NCBI GenBank assembly: GCA_038503075.1
Contig: JBCAML010000010.1
Coordinates: forward strand, 124,001 to 188,000
From: Gyromitra esculenta
Taxonomy: Eukaryota; Ascomycota; Pezizomycetes; Pezizales; Discinaceae
Length of the DNA stretch: 64,000 bases
Reading direction: 5' to 3'
Both the position numbers and the translations under genes were made by a program. Shown here in pieces: positions 37,844-50,177 of the stretch (positions are counted from its first letter, which is position 1; every line of letters starts with the position of its first letter). Below the pieces are notes generated by a model. The model saw nothing but the letters and a program-made list of their open reading frames with translations, had not been told where the DNA came from and did not search any database.

Positions 37844-40657
37844 TTATAACTACTCTTACAACGGCGCCGATGAGCACGCCAGCAGTTCGGGGATATCGAA
37901 GGGGATGCATTGGAGGATCAGGGGATCCTAAAGCAGTGGTCTATACAAATCTGCACCACTGGACGAAACCTATTCGGCGATCCAGATGTTGAACTGCAGG
38001 AGATGCCACTCACTAAAGCTTAAACCAACTGCTGGGTGTGCTTCATGCATTATCACTCGGCAAACTACCCCCCTCGACGTCTGGGTTATGGAGACACACG
38101 CAAACCCCACTGGCTTACCATAGGCTCCGTGCCGGCCTCTACTCGCACTGCGATATTGAATCTGGAGCACGTATCGCGTTTCGTGTCTAGCGTATAGCAG
38201 AATACTGCGGTTGCGCAGGGTTAGGGTTTCGGTCCTGCCCCATCCTTTTTTGCACAAGACTCTTCAAGGAACCATCCGATTTTTGGATGCGATCTTGTCT
38301 TAGACGTCCCCGAGCACTATTTTAAGACAGGTCCGCCACGGGAAACCCTTGCATCCGGACGTCTCTCCTCCGGGCTGGTGATTTGATGGGGCCGTCATGA
38401 GCTTAATCTCGATGCCGTTCTCGCGATGGTGCACAGCGGCACGCGCGAAATAGCATGGCTGGGATATGTGATATCTAACTATATTTATTTGTAGAGTAGA
38501 CTCTAGCTTTGTGGATTGGGGGAGTGAGTGAGCGAGTGAGCGAGTGAGCGAGTAGGTGACGGGGTTGATCTTGTCTTTATCGGTATCGCCAATCATTGAT
38601 TCTCACGCTGTCTCACTCGTCCCGTTGCACGCGAAACACGTGTTCATCCCCCACGGTGCGTTTGTTGTGTGGGAAAAAACCCCCCCCCAAACCGACCTCC
38701 GGATTGATATCGCTTGTTTATCACTCAGCGATAACTAGAATACATGTAACTCATCCAGCCTCCAGAATTGATGTATTCGTTTTTTTTTTAGACACAGATC
38801 GGACGGCGTGTTCTGGTATACGTATTCTTCCCCTACCCCCTACCCCCCAGCCCAGCCTCTTTGGATTACTCTACCACAGAATATGTATCTACTCTAGAGA
38901 AGAGGAGCTCTACACTATGTCTTCCGATGCGTATCGTCGCAAGCAGAGAATTCCAATACTGCCAAGCTAGCAAATAGGTCCCTGGTGCACGGGCCGGGGG
39001 AGTTGTGGTGTATTCCTATTTGCTGTGGTGGACTTGAAGGCCGAGACTCGTTGGTGGCAAGTACCCTACTCTACCCTACACGAGGCGCGAATACCTGCAT
39101 TTGCGAGCCGTTGGACAGCTGGCGGAGGTGGTTGTGGTTGGATGGGGAAGTTCGAGCCGGTGAGAAGGGATCATGGTGGATCACTCGAGGTTCATGGCTG
39201 GGGGAGAGCTGGGTGTATGTATTTGCCGACAGGGGGATCGGTGAGGGTGTGGAATGGTGCTATTTCATCGCGTTGGCTCACCGCGGCCGGTCAGGAAGGT
39301 CTTTGCCTGTATTTCCGCCATTTCTGTTTTTTGGTTTTTCTTTTTCTCTTTCTCTTTCTTTCTTTCGTGTATCTATTCTCTAGAGTGGCGAAGCTTAAAG
39401 AACGTTCTCTTTATTTTTGGCCTTTTAGCCTATAACTACATGTAGTGAATTTGGTGGTTGGCCATGGTAGTGCTGTAGGTTGAAATTCGCCGGATTTTCC
39501 TTGTAGGTTAGGCCGGGCTGCTAGCTAAATTATATATTATTTCATCCGTTCTGTATATACAGTAGGGGGCTATTGAGTAAGTGCATGTGAGTTTGAATAT
39601 CATATAAGTATTACTACAACCTGATTCCTAGACCGTAGCTAGATTTCTTGTTATGCCTGGTGGCGGCTTTTGGTAAGTTTTGATATTTATAGACAAACAC
39701 GGGGATCCGGATCTTTTAACGACTTTTGTGTACACATGTCAGGTAAACAGATAACTTCGATGATTGAGAATTGCAATTCATCTCTATGATTTACGAGTAA
39801 TGACGCTGGTCAACGCGAATCTTCTTTGGAACGTTGGTTGAGATGAGACTACACCTATATTGGGAGAATCGACCTCAAATCTCACAGAAGTCTTTATTTT
39901 TGGCCAGGTAGTAGCAGTAGCAGAACGATCATCTCAGTCGGCTATACAGCGGGGAAGAGTCTAAATCCAAAACCTGCAGCAGGGAAGTGGCTATCGGGTG
40001 CACTAGATTTTTGTTGCTGAGACGTAAAATTAGTCTTGGTACTTGCAATTGGTATAATTACATTATTGGAAGCTCCAAAATAAGATAATTTAGATATTTC
40101 TGCGGGGCAGTGGTGGTGTGATAATGGATGTGGTTATATGAGACGGCTGTTGCTTCGGGTTGGGTTTGTTGGTGCTCGGGGATGTTTTATTGGGCTGGTT
40201 GGAATTTCCTGGGACGATATTTAAACAAGATGTGTTTCTGGTGTGTAGGAGTTTGTAGACGTATTTTCTTTGTGTCTGATAGGATATCCTTCAGCCTACC
40301 GTTGTCGCGGATGTTCATCATGAAATATCACTCGCAGTTCGGGAATACGCATAAAAGAACAAACCAGATGTGCTAGCTGGACAAGCCATCTCCACAAAAG
40401 CAGCCACTAAATATCTCTTCGGGGGCCCCAAAAACCCCTCTGAATGCATAACCAGTACCTACAGAACCTGTTTATTTAATTGCTTCCGTTTGCCAAACAA
40501 CCCTGACCCTGACCGTGACCGTGACGAGCCGCGCCAAGCCCCTTACCCAACAACACCTCACCCCCATGACGAGCGAAGACTGGGATTAGAATATATCCAA
40601 AAAGGGTCTTTAAACCCAATTTCTCCAATTCACGGCATTGAGTCCCCACAGCTCACA
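37844..40657. other. Spacer upstream of the kelch-MYND gene
   Basis: About 2.8 kb. It contains GAGTGAGCGAGTGAGC repeats (38520-38555) and homopolymer tracts around 38680 and 38780. Short frames at 38300-38596 (-) and 38985-39445 (+) resemble nothing known. The final 300 bases carry the leader of the next gene, with a GACCCTGACCGTGACCGTGA repeat near 40505. Confidence 0.45.
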
Positions 40658-43080
40658 ATGGACTCCTTCAGCACGTCCAACCTCGACGTCCTTGACGCCT
40701 CTGGCCCAGGGCCTTTCCCGCCGCTCCAGAAAGCCCTTGACCTTCGCCCTGAGCTGAAGACGTTGGCTATCGCTCGAGCAGGTCGTGAGAACCCCGCTAT
40801 GTTTGAGGGCTTCCTGATGGCCATGCGGCAGACGAAACCCCTATACTATCGGCTGGTCCTGTGCAATGTGTCGAAGGACGATGGAAACGATTTGTTCAAG
40901 GCGGGCAGGTTCCCCGAGGCGAGGGCCAAGTATACCGAGGCTGCCAAAAAGATTCTGGGTGATGATTTTGAGTTTCCCGTTAAGGCGAGACAGGTCAAGA
41001 GCGAGCGGTACATGAAGTTGGTTTGGCAGGAGATGATGGACGTGGTGGCGTGCTTCAATAATATGGCACAGTGTCATATTAGGGAGGGAAACTTGGAGCA
41101 GGTGGGTTCACCTCCGAGTTCAATTCCGTGACAAACAGATGGGGGCCCGAAAGTGGGCTGGACTGTGTAGCTTTTGGTGGGCATGGGCTAATGTTCGCGA
41201 TTGAATGCTACAGGCTTTGGAATGGCTTCAAGAGGTTGCTGTGATATATATGAATCAATCCTTCGCGCAGAAGACTCCGCTATTCTGTAGCCCTCCCCCC
41301 GTACTCTCCTCCACCGCTCTGCAACCCGCACTCACACAAAACAACCCCCATATTCACTCCCCACTTCGTGCCCGTTTCGTCATCTTCTTTTTCAGATTAC
41401 TAACTACTCGCCCCAACCTCCACCTCGATGTCTCGTGCGTTTCTCTCCCAATCAGACTGGAAAAACACAAACCTACTCATCGAAGAATACTATCTGAACC
41501 AACAAAAATACCACCTCCGCCTCTCTCAGGCCTTCCTCACCCTTCTCAACACCTCATGTGCAGTGCACCACTCATGGGCTGTCGCGTCCATCTCCGGCTC
41601 CATCGCATCGCCGGACAAACCACCCCGCATTGCCAAAATGCTCGACGACGCGAACGTGATGAAGTTCGCCCAATACCGCCACCCTGACATCAAGCTCCCG
41701 GACCGCCTCACGGTATCCTACCCCAATCTCCAAATACGGGGCAAATGGGAGCGCTTGGTAACAAAGAGTGGATGTCGCCCACCGGGACCGAGACTTGGCA
41801 TGGCGAGCTGGATCTGGAAGGGAAAGCTATATGTCGCTGGTGGACAGAGCGCTATGCAGGACCGTGTTCGCGATATGTGGGTCCTTACTCTGGCAGCCAC
41901 CCCCGAGGGCCGCAAGTGGCGGCGACTCCCTGATATCCCATCCCGTGCTGGCGGAGGTCCCCAGGAACACAGTACTGCGGGGATAGTGATGAAAGTGTGG
42001 AGCGATAAAGCATGGCTATTCCTTGGTACAAAGACCGTGTGGTCATTCGACCTTACGAAGGAGACCTGGGAGAAGCGTGAAACTATGTATAAGAAAAAGT
42101 GGCCCTACGTACGCGGCGAACTCAGCGAGTACGCAATGGAGGTGCACAAAGGCAAAATGTACATCTTTGGCGGTCAGGACGGACGCATGCAGCTTGGTTG
42201 CAACCTGTTTATGTGTCTAGACCTGAAAGACTTCACCTGGGAACTCATCTCCGGCACCTCGGAGCCTATCGCCACCCACTCATCACCCATGCTTAGAGTC
42301 CACCCCGAGACCTGGATTGTGCCTGAGGAGAACACCCTCTTTGTCATGTACGGCAACGCGAACCGCATGGGCGAGGGGCTAGGCGGTCGCGAAGGCACAC
42401 ATGGGGCGGAGTGCGATTACACCTACGAAGACATCTGGGCGTTCAATCTTACGACGAAGAAATGGACCCGCGAGAAGACCTGCGGTAATTATCCGTGTCC
42501 GCGCACTGAGTTCTCATCTGCGTATAACTCTCGCCTTGGGAGAGCCATTGTGTTTGGAGGATACTGCGGTACTACGAATACTTACTTTCCGGAACGTGGC
42601 GTTAACTTTACGTTTGCGTACTACGCTGATACGTATCTTTGGAATCCGGAGGATAGGCGTTGGTGTCACGTCCTTACTCGCGGATTCCCGACGTATCGAG
42701 CGCAGGCTCGTCTCATCATTGATCAGGAGACGGGTAAGTCATATCTATTTGGTGGATACACGAATAGTGATTTCGTACCCTCGAACCATGTTGTTAGTCG
42801 CGCTTTCAACGATTTATGGGAGCTGAAGATTGATTTCGAGGACGGCCGTGGTGGGATTGTGGATCGGGTGAAGGAGCTGGGACAGGAGGAAGAGAGAACG
42901 GCGGTTATGGGGCCGTGGGGAACTTGTTTTTGCTGTGGTGCTGTAGGGCAATGGAGGATGTGTGGTGGGAGCTGTGGAGGGGTGGTTCGGTACTGTAGTA
43001 ATGAGTGCGGGAAGGAGGCTTGGAGTGAGCATAAGAGGGTACATTTGTGTAGAGTTAAGGGTGGGAGGGCGGCGAAGTAG
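40658..43080 (+). CDS. TPR-kelch-MYND zinc-finger protein
   Basis: Three exons (40658-41101, 41214-41286 and 41456-43080) join in frame to 713 residues. The N-terminal part is helical and TPR-like (DGNDLFKAGRFPEARAKYTEAA, later CFNNMAQCHIREGNLEQALEW). The middle is a kelch propeller, with repeated pairs such as GKLYVAGGQ, GKMYIFGGQDGR, AIVFGGYCG and SYLFGGYTN, each followed by an aromatic-rich strand (DMWVLTL, DIWAFNLTTKKWTRE, DTYLWNPEDRRWCHV, DLWELKIDF). The C-terminus has a MYND zinc finger at about 663-704 (CFCCG.. MCGGSC.. RYCSNEC.. WSEHKRVHLC) with the full set of Cys and His ligands. MYND and kelch domains both bind proteins, so this is probably a scaffold or adaptor; the partner is unknown. 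The start was taken at MDSFSTSNL. An upstream in-frame extension to 40370 has no ATG or coding look. The exon 2/3 junction is phase-consistent, but its donor (GTAGCC) is weak. Confidence 0.85.
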
Positions 43081-45602
43081 TAGCGGGTATGGTGACATGC
43101 TTACTTTTTACATACGTAAAAGGTAAATGGGAGCTGGAGTTGAGGGAGGGATTGGAGTGATGTTGGGCCTGTTCTCTAATAAACCCAGCTTTCTTTATTC
43201 TATTTGCTGGCTATTAGATACTATGCGTACTGTGAGTAGGGGAGTGGAACGTTGAGTGTCATTTCATAGTAATGAAAGCCGAGTAGTGTAGTTGAGATGA
43301 TAGAGTTTCTATATGTCCAAGTGATTAAATGGACGAAATTCAGTATAAATCCTAAGTCTTGATTTTACCGATTTAGCGACTTAAATGTACCGTATGTACT
43401 CCTCAAATACGACCTGCACCTACCTCGAGCTAAGCCTAATATAGCACTAGATAGCCCAGTCAAATGCTTGAGATTTGCATGAGCCACATATCATTCCTGT
43501 GGTTTTCTCGAGAGATCTTTTGACTGGTAGGATACCGATAATTTGGCCACATTTTGCGTCATATCAGGCTTAGCTTAGGGCAGGTGCAGGTCGTATTTGA
43601 GGAGTACATACGGTACTGATGACTGTTGAGAAATTCTAACGGGAATTTTGTGACTAATCAGCTTTGAATTTGAATCATCAGGGCAAGGAGGAGATACATG
43701 TATTGCTGAAAATGAGTTAAGACATTACGACGCATATGCAGATAAGATTCTAGGAATGTAAGCATTAGTGATATCTCTATTAATTAGGGTGGTACTAGGA
43801 AAGGGGGTGGAGCTGCGCAGTAAGAGTAGAACATATTAAGGGGGAAAGTTTTCAAAGTGTTAGATATATTTGAAATAAGTATAAAGCGTAAGGCTGAAAG
43901 ATCGTGTGATTATCTATTTTCCAGCTTACTAGAGGTTTTATAGCCTGATGTGTGCGCGCGTGGTTTTTAGAATAAAAACTTAATGTGAAATGTTCTGATA
44001 AATACAGTAGCTATGATCATATATACGCACAGCTTGTAATCTTGGTGCGCTTGGCAAGACAAAAGGCGCTCCAAGTTATTGGTTAATGTTTACACGAGCG
44101 CATAAAACATGTTGGGACTGATCGTTTTTCAGTGATAGGTATCTCGGAAGCGAAATTCTGGGGGCTGATTTGCAGGCGTTTCCCTTATACTCCTTAGGTG
44201 AAAGTCTTAAATGACACTAATTTAAACTACCACTGAGGGGTTTCAAGGCTAAAGCCTGCATCTAGAATGATCTACTTGTATATATCTCTAATAACGATGG
44301 ATATCACAACCCTACCATTGCTAATCGGTGGCTGCGGAGGATGTGGCTGGATTGTCCTGAGTGTAAGTGTGGAGGAGCTGGAGCTTGAATTTTTGTATCC
44401 AGACGGAGCCGCGGCGCCCTCGGATCTGTACTTGCTTATCTATTATCTAGATCTTTAAGGATTATTGGGTACGAAAAGAAACTCTGCAGACCCTGTAAGA
44501 GTCTAATGACGTAGCGTGTTTATTAGGGAAAGTATCGGCCAGTAAATTATACTCGGGTTTATCGTCTTTTTTTGGTGTCTCTTTTGGTACAACCCTTCCA
44601 CTCCATGGAAACTTGTTGTAGATCTCGGTGAGCCGGGGTAGAGAGTTAATAAGTCGACTGCATCGACACCTTACTAAACCAAATATTTAGATTACATGCA
44701 CGTAGCATCTACCGAAACCTCTGTATGCTGGTTTTTTAATATACGAGATGTAGCAATAGCACGGGATTAAGAAGCATACCTCCAACGTGAACATTCCATT
44801 ACGTTTTCCACTATTAAAAGTATCGCTTCAGTGGCTGCTCTCAGTCAGTGGTGTAAAAAAAACGAATCAAATTTCCGTTCGAGTGATTGTCTATGATCGT
44901 AATAACTTGTGTTAAACGGTTGTCTTGTCTGCTAACTTTATCCCTGCGGGTTATTCCGCATGAAACCCCCCAATTACCATAGGTGGCGATACTGTGCGAC
45001 GTATGGCGTATACATCCAGAAACGACACCAACCAATGTTCAGAATCATCCATATCTGCTCAATGTGATGCATCTCGAGTCAGGCGGCAGGGAAACGCGAT
45101 ATGCAGCCGTTAAGTATTATTGGGCTCGGGTAGGGATGGTCTTCAGAAACTCGTAAACCACACCATCATCAGCCAGCGCCGCTCTGGACGGCACCTATCG
45201 GGATCCGCGGAACGAGAGGGTTGCACAGGCCAGAGATCATGGTTTGCAGAATAATCGGTGGGCTGTCTCCAGAAAAAAGAAAAGCAGTTATCACTCTGGG
45301 TACACGTAATAAGTCGTAAGGCTAGGGCTAACATTCAGCAGCAACGCCAAGCAGCATATTATTGCACATAAATAGTCCAAGATGGCCATTGGAGCTGATT
45401 ATACCGGGACCTGGTCGCTGTCGTACTCTACGTGTGTCACAAATCACCACAGTTTAGAGCAGCGGGGAGAGAATGTATAATAGCCAGAATTTTAGTAGGG
45501 AATTTCCTTGTGCCCCTCTTCCCCCTTGTTTTACATAAGTTCTCTTTCAATCTGGGAATCTTTGCCTGGCGAAAGTTGCTCCCCGACTCCGCAAATAGTA
45601 AA
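43081..45602. other. AT-rich spacer with one MITE
   Basis: About 2.5 kb. It contains the inverted-repeat element 43388-43615. A 63-codon ATG frame at 44267-44458 (+) is too short and has no family. Nothing else is recognised. The last 100-150 bases form the leader of the membrane-protein gene. Confidence 0.5.
43388..43615. mobile_element. MITE with 50-bp terminal inverted repeats and TA flanks
   Basis: Arms 43388-43437 and 43566-43615 are near-perfect reverse complements, starting TACCGTATGTACTCCTCAAA and sharing TACGACCTGCACCT and GCTAAGCCT further in. The outermost TA on each side fits TA target-site duplication. The 128-bp interior is non-coding. It lies 0.3 kb after the kelch-MYND gene. 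Confidence 0.7.
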
Positions 45603-46909
45603 ATGACTTCCACACCTTACCCCGGATCTACCTATCCCGAATATGATACGGGTATTATTGCTCCTTTAACTACTACTTTCACCCCATCTCCTTCTTGCTC
45701 TAGGCATCTTTATAATGACGATGGAGCTTTTACACCTATGCTGGGCATGCTTACGGATACACAATGCTACCCCACCAGCTTTGCGAGCGCTGTTGCGAGG
45801 ACTCCTTGGCAGATTTTCTGTGGATACTATTCGCCAGGAGTTTGTCCGAATGGATACACCATTGCGTGTTCGGAATATACTAGTTTTCTTAATCCAAGAG
45901 AAACAGGATACGTGTGCTGCCCTAGGTAACTTACCGTTCCAGAATGCAGATGTCCTAACTAATACTTCGTGGGTAAAATAGTCACTATCAGTGTTTAGGG
46001 TCTCAAATCATCAGAATGTGTACAAGCACAATTACGGATCAAACAGAAGTTACGGTTCAGACAGAAACAATAACTTCAGGAACAGTACCTTCCGCTGTGA
46101 AGACGGTTTCCCAGCTAAACTCCACGGATCTTCCAATGCTGGCTTGGGCGAGCCCGATCCGGATCCGATGGAAAAGCGCAGATCTTTCATTCATGCAGGA
46201 GCACGTCACGGCGCCGCCGCCAGAACCAGAACCAGGCGCATCCAGCTCCTCCCTCATCCCGTTGAGTACGGCGGAGGCCGACCATGATCACGGAATAGTT
46301 TCTCCTCATCTCTTCCCTTTTGGCGTGAAAATTTTTATTGGAATAATTTCACCTATAATCCTCGTTGGTAGTATTCTGGCGGTCTTGTTTTTCATTCAGC
46401 AGCGGAGGAGGCGTGATGCAGATGCTCGGGACCTTGCGGCAGGTGGGATTGATACACAGAGCGCCACAAGCTCTACTGATCTTATACAATTCCCTGCTCG
46501 GTCTTACCAAGCACTAGGTTCGACCAAGAGTGACTTCAGTCTTAAGCATAACTCTGGTCCCAGTCTCAATCATCCGCGCTTCGGAGAAGCAGACGAGTTC
46601 GAAGCCGCTACCAATCAGAATTTCGCTAGTGGCAGCCGGGTATCTTTCGGAGCAGAATTAATGGGTCCTCGCAGAGCAACGGACATAATAAACACCCAGA
46701 TGTCGCCAACTAGTACCGTGGGGCCATATTCGCCGAGGTCCGATTTGGCGACGTCGCCAGTGTCGGATTTTGCAACATCACCAGTCAGGCGGAAGCCGGT
46801 CGGCAGTCCAAGCGCAATTTTTGGATCTCAGTCAAGATCTTTCAGTGTGGAAAATGGGACTCCAATATCTCCAGTGGAGGAGGAGCCTCAGCGGCTATGG
46901 GGACGATGA
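45603..46909 (+). CDS. Single-pass membrane protein with Cys-rich ectodomain
   Basis: Two exons, 45603-45925 and 45982-46909, give 416 residues. The second intron end was chosen at 45981 (TAG, about 25 bases after a TCCTAACTAA branch), because the later TTTAG at 45998 would shift the frame. The N-terminal 110 residues contain spaced cysteines (MLTDTQCYPTSFAS, QIFCGYYSPGVCPNGYTIACS, GYVCCPR). A Thr-rich part with CTSTITDQTEVTVQTET follows, then a conserved-looking ASPIRIRWKSADLSF. One transmembrane helix (about 210-235, VKIFIGIISPIILVGSILA) is followed by a basic stop-transfer (QQRRRRDADAR) and a Ser/Pro-rich tail with ATSPVSDFATSPVRR. There is no obvious signal peptide. This layout is common to a group of fungal surface proteins of unknown role; sensing or adhesion at the cell wall is inference. 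Confidence 0.75.
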
Positions 46910-48463
46910 TAAAGGATTGGGGGAGGCGGGATATTTCGAAAACTGGATGAACTGGATGAACTGGAGGAAATAGGTTCGGGTATCGGGTGGCGCATTGGGA
47001 GTATTATTAACTTGGGATATTTATGTAAAATATGGGTAAATCTTATTAGACAATGATTGACTTTGGAAGTATGGTTCTTAATACGCATCATAATGTGGCT
47101 CGAAGGAGCTTTGAACTAAACCTCGGGGATACTTGTATTATAGTCTTGGAGCTGTTGGATGTATATAGGGGTTTCTAATTTAGGGGAAAGGAGTCAACGC
47201 TGTCGATATGTTATCTCAGCACCTTTTTTTGATAAGTATTTTGGGTCGGACATGGGGACGCGTAGGTTGGTTTATTAAAGCGAGGTTAGAAGAATTACAT
47301 CTCTGTTGGTTGGAGTATGTTAGACCATTTATCGTAGTAGGGACAGGGGAGAGACGAAGTCTGTGGTAAACTCTTCTGCTATTGACGGAGTTTTTTTAAA
47401 AAAGCAGAAGCCATGTGAATTAACTAATGAGGATTGGATCGGAGCTTTTGCCAGTAGATAGCGCGCGATGCTTGGCTTCTACCAATTCTGGAATTTTCTA
47501 TGATAGTTATCTGATCAGCCCTTTCCTTATCTTTATCACTTCCATCGCCTCGGGCTAGTCGCATGCTTTATTCAGAACCTCGTCAATCTTGTTATCTTCA
47601 TCTTCTTTAACCTTCATGTTGCCCTTTCAGCTCACAAATATCATTGCCACCCTCTATCTGGCCATCTGCATTTGATAACTGACACTTCTAACTAGGAAGA
47701 TGCGGAATCTTCTACCACGCGATTATGAGGCACACATAATACGTCCTGCGATCTAGTAGAGTCCGAATGATCAGTTATAATCCTGAATTGCTACGAACCG
47801 TAGTTTTGCATCTCGTCAACACCAACGCCCGTGCCTTTATTCGGAGAAGATATAAAAAAAAACGTTGCCTGATCTGATGCAGATTACCGATCACAGCAGA
47901 ACGTGCCTCTGAAGATCTAATACTATACAGCCTTTCCAACCATCCCGCCAATACAAAAAACAATCTTCCTGATTGATCCATCGACAGCAACATTTCCTAG
48001 AGATAAAACGGTATTGCGAAGTACTGTGTAACCAACCTTTTTTGGGCCCCGAGTAACAGCGTTGACAAGGCGTCACGTGTACGAAAGTGTGCAGTAAGTT
48101 CCACTTCCCTGAGCCTTCTGTAGTTATTAAATTATCTTTTGGAGATGGGGTTTTGACAAAAAAATTGCGAGCAGATATTGCACTCCTGCACCAATTGGTG
48201 AGGAGATAGCTGTAGCAACTCAGACTTCTGGTGGTAATATATTGCCGACCATATATACAGATTGCTATAGCTTCAGTGAAGAATTGTAGGTCTTGGCGGA
48301 AATATTATTACTACGGGCTCACGGTTAAAAATTCTCAGACTCTGCGTAGGCCCTGAAGGTCGGGATGTCTCTATCAGGAGCCTCTCTATAGCTTCTATTA
48401 GTGAAGATAAAGGCGATGACGAGGGGGGTCAGCATTATCATTCCCATGCAGGTATTGAGCACT
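46910..48463. other. AT-rich spacer
   Basis: About 1.55 kb. The first part is the 3' region of the membrane-protein gene. No gene, repeat or RNA was recognised; frames on minus at 47775-48076 are short and unlike any family. Confidence 0.45.
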
Positions 48464-49531
48464 ATGCTGATGACTGCTGCTGAAGAGTTCTCTTGCAAAA
48501 TACCGGATAGGGAATACAATGTCAACATCCGAATGGGTTCTCTTTTCATTGTCCACCTCGCCTCATCAGTTGCCGTCTTCGGACCTATTCTACTCCGCCA
48601 CTTCTCGGAGAGCATATCAACAAGTGGAATAAGGTTTACGATGATCAAGCAATTCGGCACTGGTATGATTGTCGTAACGACATTCGTGCATCTTCTCACT
48701 GAGGCCTCATTGCAATTTGCAAGTGAATGTTTGGGTGAATTAGATTACGAAGCCACAACCACGGCTATTGCACTGGCAGGTGTCTTTCTGACGTTTTTGG
48801 TTAGGCTTATAGGAGTTCGTTATGTCATGCACCGCAGAGATAAGACAGCGCCAATTAGCAGGAATAATACCGCCGCTTCTAATGAGGAATGTGGAGGGGA
48901 GAAATCACAGATCCCAAGGACTCAACAAGACATAGAAGTGAGTCAACAGCACCCATTACCACCGGCTTACTACGGAGATGATATTGTTGAAGGCGACGAT
49001 AAGTTGAGTGTGTGGGTGATGGAAGCAGGGATTATCTTTCATTCAATTTGTATGTCCCACTCTTCGGTCCGCTTCTTAATTCCCACCGCAGCATAAATGA
49101 CACATTTAGTGATTGGTGTGACCACTGTCGTCACTGATGACTCAGGTTTCTGGACCCTTCTTATCGTAATAATATTCCACCAAATGTTTTCGTTCATCAC
49201 GCTAGTAGGAATGACGGTCGGAATTATTTTTTTGAGAGATTTTTACGAGAGCGATCAAGCAACGATTATAGTATTAGGCACGTTGGATGCGCTTAGCGCG
49301 GGGATATTGATCTGCGTAGGTTTGGTGGAGATGTGGGCGAGGTATTGGATTCATGGAGATTTGAAGCGGGCAGAAGCTATGAAGACGGCATGTGCAACTG
49401 GGAGCTTAGTCAGGGGGGGGGATAGTATTGATGGGGTTATTGGGGAAGTGGGCGTGATGTGGAAGCCGTGTTGGATATCTGACATGTTTCATTATAATAA
49501 CCATTATTTTCGTCAAACTGTTGTTGCTTGA
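48464..49531 (+). pseudogene. Decayed ZIP family zinc/iron transporter
   Basis: Two exons, 48464-49049 and 49110 onward, share a 60-bp intron with donor GTATGT. Family blocks are clear: AEEFSCKIPDREYNVNIRMGSLF, AVFGPILLRHFS, FGTGMIVVTTFVHLLTEASLQF, IIFHSILIGVTTVVTDDSGFWTLLIVIIFHQMF and IIVLGTLDALSAGILICVGLVEMWARYW. Two lesions suggest it is dead. After HQMF the expected Glu-Gly of the membrane-embedded metal site and about 25 further residues are missing, the text jumping to SFITLVGMTVGI. Near the end, a run of nine G (49413-49421) shifts the frame: with eight G the protein would finish in the family's usual GKWA tail and stop at 49457, but as read it continues 24 unrelated residues to 49531. 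Before decay it would have been a plasma-membrane divalent-metal importer. Confidence 0.7.
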
Positions 49532-50177
49532 GCTCATTATTATTTATTATGTATTTATTTGATCATTAGGCACATGCTTCGCTCATTATGTAGTGTAAGA
49601 AGCTCACTTAGGTGTATTGAAATAGATGAAGCGAAGAATACTAGCAAGATTTTTGGTTTAAATGAGATGCCTAGTGCTTACGAATTTAGTCAAGAGTGTA
49701 CAAAGGTACTTGTGGTAATATACCCTAACCTTGTTATTCACAAATTCTCACTCGAAAAACGCAGCAACACATGACAAGAAATCGCTCTCGGCAACCAGAA
49801 TGGACCAAACAACCCACAACACATATTTTGACGTAGAGTTGGTTCTTTCTGAATAAATTTCGAGGAATTCTCCACACAGGTGTAGGGAAATATGTAGCAA
49901 ACAAAAATGCATGCAATAGATAAATCCCGTCTCAAAGCACTACGCCTCAAAACGCGTTTCAAAATGCAAAGGCACGAAGTAACATAGAGCCGCCTCTCCT
50001 ATATTCCTCTCCCGCTACACATGATATTGCGTCGTTTATGAGTATTTACTTCTGTTTCATGTTGTTCACTCTCATCTGTTATCTATCACTTGAAGCTTGC
50101 TATAAAAGCCCATCCAAACTCCTCCCATCTCTCCCCAGCCCATCACAAGACCCCAACCTCACAAGGAAGATAAAACT
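49532..50177. other. Spacer with promoter of the next gene
   Basis: No gene is seen. A TATAAAAG sequence at 50101-50108 followed by a C-rich stretch (CTCCCATCTCTCCCC) about 50 bases before the next ATG is a typical filamentous-fungal core promoter. Confidence 0.5.
50101..50108 (+). promoter_or_regulatory. TATA box of the 50178 gene
   Basis: TATAAAAG about 77 bases upstream of the start codon, followed by a pyrimidine-rich leader. Confidence 0.5.

Noticed and set aside
44267..44458. 63-codon ATG frame with hydrophobic start
   Set aside because: Too short, no intron or promoter evidence, and no family.
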